NCBI GenBank assembly: GCA_051878315.1
Contig: JBJEJW010000067.1
Coordinates: 1 to 64,000 of the forward strand
Reading direction: 5' to 3'
DNA: 64,000 nucleotides
Origin: W0P28-013 sp051878315
GTDB taxonomy: Bacteria > Bacteroidota > Bacteroidia > Bacteroidales > Paludibacteraceae
The notes beneath the pieces were generated by a model. It made no database searches, was not told where the DNA came from, and was given only the letters and a program-made list of their open reading frames with translations. A program made the translations under genes and the position numbers. How positions within the stretch are numbered: the stretch's first letter is position 1; each line of letters opens with the position of its first letter. Shown here one piece after another: positions 61,151-64,000 of the stretch.

Positions 61151-64000
61151 AGTTTTTTGCCGTTTACGTCCACAATATTTCCCAATCTGTCCACTCTGAA
61201 CGGAACACAGGTTTCTTTAATCATTTCGCCGGTTATGGCACGTTCCATTTTGTTTAATGGAGAAAATTCAACTTTATTGACAATGGTATTTGCTACACAA
61301 TAAAGAATGAAAAAACCTTGACTTCCACTACCGCTCACAAACTTATAAATCCTCTTTCTGTCAATCGTATCGATGCCGTTCTTGATTTGCTCTTCGGTTG
61401 GCAAGTACACTAGGTCGTTTGGCGAAAGCATAAACAGCAATCGGGCATCGGCCGGAACCATTTCTTTTTCTTTCAGAAGTAAATCGATTTTCTCTTTCCA
61501 ATTTTTCCCGGCTGCTTTTTGAGCATCTATCACCATATTTAACGGCACGGTTGCGTAGGAACGCGTTTTGACTTCTTCGCCGCTATTATTGTCAGTAGTA
61601 ATCGATTCATAAATAGCGAAGAACAAATTTGTTCCTTTGGCTGCTTCAACAAATTTTTTCGATTTATTGCCCTTGACGCCGACGGCAAATTTGTCTGCCT
61701 TTTCATAAACGCGCACTTTTAGAATCGGCTGGTGATTTTTCCCTCCGTTCAATTCTTTGATGTTGCGGTTCATTTCGTCAATGCCGTCGGGCGAAAACGC
61801 CAATTCGGGATCGCCGCCTTTTGACTCCAAATGCGCCAACAGAATTTTTTGAATACCGGTGTCGGTAATTGATGTTTCGATTTTCTTTTTATCAAAACTT
61901 GTATCCAACGACTTTCTGGTAGCAAAATAACGTTCTTGCACCTCGCCTTGCCTGTTTTTAATATCTTGTGTGAAGTAATAGACATCTATTTTCGAGAGGT
62001 TTACATCCGACCAAACGTCTCTGTTCGCTTCAAAATATTTTTTGATTGCATTGGCATCTTTCCCGACAGAAAGCAATTTCAATATTTTTTTCTTCAAATC
62101 CTTTTCGACGATTGCTTTCGGATTTTTCAATGCTTCATTGAGCGAAACAGGCTTTTTCTTGCGTAAATTCACCTCGCCAAAAACGGTGTCTTTGTGCATG
62201 GATTTGCGAATTGCCCAACTATCGCCTTTTCCCTGATCGTCCCCAACTTTTTTGCCGTTTACAAAATGCTGATAATGGTTCACCGTCTTATTGATGACGC
62301 GCAGATTCTGTTTGAAACTTACAATGATATTTTCCAAAACGTTTTGTGCATCTTGCGTGAAAGTATCCCATGGTTTGATAAAATCCTTTGGGACGGAACG
62401 CTCCTTTCCTTCAATCGTCACCTTTTCATAACGGCGCAATTTATGCGATAGTTGGTAGCGGTTTGCCTGATTTTTCGGTTTGGCTGCTTCATTATTCAAC
62501 AAATTCACATGGTCACGCGTCGCACAGGCAATTACAATCGCATCCATGGCATGGTGTCTATGGTCGATACGCTTTTTATTGAATCCTTTCTGAAGTTCAA
62601 GCGGCATGGCGGGAATCGTGTGTCCCTCAGCACTTTGAGTTGTAAAACAAGCTTTCCCAGTCAACTGATTCAAACGTTCGAAACGAGGTAGAACGATTTG
62701 ATTCCATACATCATTCATACCCCAATCTTTCTTCAGCCTGTCTGTGATGCCACCGTTGCATGCAATCAGATTTTTGGAAGTGGCTTCCTGCTCGTATTCA
62801 CCATTGGCGTCTTTTTCGCGCACGATATTTGACAGCAAACCTTTAACGACTTTGCTTATATAGCGGCTGTCGTTCAACTGCCGTGCAATAAATTTTTCGG
62901 GGATGTCTTCTAACAATAATTTTTCTTTTTTCGCATTGTTGTGTGAATAATGCTCTTTGACAAACTTTTCATAAGCCTCAACGGATAGAATTTCTACGAC
63001 ACCGCCTCCGCTCAACTGCACTTTTTCGCCGTGGTGATTTTTGATAAATTCAAATCCGAGTTGATTGTCTTTCAATTTATTCACTTCCGCTTCGCAAATC
63101 ACCTTGTTGTTGAACGAATCGTCAAAATAGCGTGATTGCGGAATGACATGCTCAATTTCGTAGGCAGAAGTAAAGAGTTTGGCAAGCGGAATCATTTTGC
63201 CGGTATAAGGCGATTGATAGTTCTGCTCAAGCCAAAGTTTATAACGCATAAACTCTGATTTCGTTGGGTGTTCGCGTTTATTTAGTTTGTCTACGATACC
63301 AATAATATCTTTTGGCACATCGGAGGCATACTTTACTTCAATTTTTGATTCCTTAGTTTCTTTATTCCGCGTTACTTTGTAAGTTATTCCCAAAGCGTTT
63401 TCCTCATATATCTTTAGAATTTCTTGTTGAGTTGGCGAATAAGGACGAATGTTGTCTATCCCATATTCAGGATGCAAGAATTCTGACAATAAAGCCTTTA
63501 TTCTTAAATTAGATTTTTCATTTTCAATGCTTTGCAACGTCATTCTTGCTCTGTCCTCCGCCGGATTTTTCATCTCGCGACCAAGTTCCACATGAATCTC
63601 GTCAATATGTCCTTCTTGTTTCCAAATGTCGCGCACGGTGCGAAGCGTTTCGGTTATCACTTGCTCTACAATCGGATTGCGCAGCGAATGCTGCTTGAAC
63701 GATTTTAGGTAAGAATCTATTTCCTCCGGTGTTTCCCATTTTGTGATTTCCTTGGCTTCGGAGTGTCTGTCATAAACGACATAACAGGCAAGCCATATCG
63801 GCAAACTTCTGAAATGGTTTTCATCCGTCAGGTCAATGGATAAGTCTCGAACGCGACTCCGGATTTTCTCGTCATATTCGCCGGTAATGATTTTTTGAAT
63901 TCGGTCTTTCGTATTTGCATCAATGGCGTCATAATCCCAATATTTGCCCATACGCATCAAGGACAATAGTTTTTTGATCGCCTTTTCGGAATACGAACCG
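61147..64000 (-). CDS. cas9: Cas9 endonuclease, C-terminal about 950 residues (5' end outside window)
   Basis: The frame is open to the window edge (SYSEKAIKKLLSLMRMGKYW near 63940-64000), so the arginine-rich bridge helix, RuvC-I and most of the recognition lobe are not seen. RuvC-II is in EIHVELGREMKN (catalytic Glu near 63587). HNH is in YEIEHVIPQSRYFDDSFNNK (His near 63150), with Glu before the His where many Cas9s have Asp. RuvC-III is in DHRHHAMDAIVIA (Asp near 62543). The PAM-interacting region ends in RVDRLGNIVDVNGKKL. It cleaves DNA guided by crRNA and tracrRNA. The lack of csn2/cas4 and the size fit subtype II-C. All motifs in view look intact. Confidence 0.97.
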   Translation of the reverse strand, partial: GSYSEKAIKKLLSLMRMGKYWDYDAIDANTKDRIQKIITGEYDEKIRSRVRDLSIDLTDENHFRSLPIWLACYVVYDRHSEAKEITKWETPEEIDSYLKSFKQHSLRNPIVEQVITETLRTVRDIWKQEGHIDEIHVELGREMKNPAEDRARMTLQSIENEKSNLRIKALLSEFLHPEYGIDNIRPYSPTQQEILKIYEENALGITYKVTRNKETKESKIEVKYASDVPKDIIGIVDKLNKREHPTKSEFMRYKLWLEQNYQSPYTGKMIPLAKLFTSAYEIEHVIPQSRYFDDSFNNKVICEAEVNKLKDNQLGFEFIKNHHGEKVQLSGGGVVEILSVEAYEKFVKEHYSHNNAKKEKLLLEDIPEKFIARQLNDSRYISKVVKGLLSNIVREKDANGEYEQEATSKNLIACNGGITDRLKKDWGMNDVWNQIVLPRFERLNQLTGKACFTTQSAEGHTIPAMPLELQKGFNKKRIDHRHHAMDAIVIACATRDHVNLLNNEAAKPKNQANRYQLSHKLRRYEKVTIEGKERSVPKDFIKPWDTFTQDAQNVLENIIVSFKQNLRVINKTVNHYQHFVNGKKVGDDQGKGDSWAIRKSMHKDTVFGEVNLRKKKPVSLNEALKNPKAIVEKDLKKKILKLLSVGKDANAIKKYFEANRDVWSDVNLSKIDVYYFTQDIKNRQGEVQERYFATRKSLDTSFDKKKIETSITDTGIQKILLAHLESKGGDPELAFSPDGIDEMNRNIKELNGGKNHQPILKVRVYEKADKFAVGVKGNKSKKFVEAAKGTNLFFAIYESITTDNNSGEEVKTRSYATVPLNMVIDAQKAAGKNWKEKIDLLLKEKEMVPADARLLFMLSPNDLVYLPTEEQIKNGIDTIDRKRIYKFVSGSGSQGFFILYCVANTIVNKVEFSPLNKMERAITGEMIKETCVPFRVDRLGNIVDVNGKKL

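Overview
The window is a 64 kb piece of a Bacteroidota chromosome, almost certainly order Bacteroidales. Three things point there. Its promoters repeatedly show the Bacteroidota pattern (TTTG or GTTG, 19-21 bp, then TAnnTTTG). Several gene clusters are Bacteroidota-typical (ftsX-DUF3098-uppP-truB-queA, and HU - 29-residue basic protein - RNase G). Several large secreted proteins end in type IX secretion (T9SS)-like C-terminal sorting domains. The family cannot be fixed from this window; a T9SS-bearing, Paludibacter-like lineage is a guess.

Layout. 1-3.5 kb: ffh (partial), mutL, a small membrane protein and manC, all on the minus strand. 3.6-16.9 kb: a minus-strand surface-protein block, including a 3272-residue protein made of about 30 cadherin-like beta-sandwich modules plus two PCMD-like modules, a 969-residue secreted protein and a doubtful small ORF. 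17.2-22.5 kb: a plus-strand pair, a periplasmic beta-propeller protein and a 1393-residue secreted N-acetylmuramoyl-L-alanine amidase. 22.5-28.7 kb: an EF-G paralogue lacking the catalytic His, a secreted endonuclease I-type nuclease and phosphatidylserine synthase. 28.8-34.3 kb: initiator tRNA-fMet, a lipoprotein, pdxB, then ftsX-DUF3098-uppP-truB-queA. 34.4-37.8 kb: RNase G, a 29-residue basic protein, HU and divergent mutY. 37.8-44.9 kb: two T9SS-type surface proteins, pepD, a small membrane protein, a Skp-like lipoprotein and lpxK. 45-46.9 kb: a queuosine operon (yhhQ-queC-queF) preceded by what reads as a preQ1-I riboswitch. 46.9-55.7 kb: rsmD, a membrane-anchored protein, tsaC, panC, gdhA, topA and a ClC channel. 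55.8-64 kb: a type II-C CRISPR-Cas locus.

The CRISPR locus is the most interesting part. cas9 (5' end beyond the window), cas1 and cas2 run on the minus strand. They face an array of 21 identical 47-bp repeats, one degenerate leading repeat and 21 spacers of exactly 30 bp. Each repeat carries a complete Bacteroidota promoter (GTTG at repeat positions 1-4, 19 bp, TATCTTTG at 24-31) aimed into the next spacer on the plus strand, so each spacer probably has its own promoter. The degenerate leading repeat has lost the tracrRNA-pairing half, which it does not need, and kept the -7/initiation half exactly. A tracrRNA gene (55811-55896, minus) with a 22-nt anti-repeat, its own promoter and a terminator lies more than 2 kb away, beyond a lipoprotein zinc-metallopeptidase gene that sits inside the locus. 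The cas-proximal flank of the array carries short inverted fragments of the repeat, and two of the last three spacers are identical.
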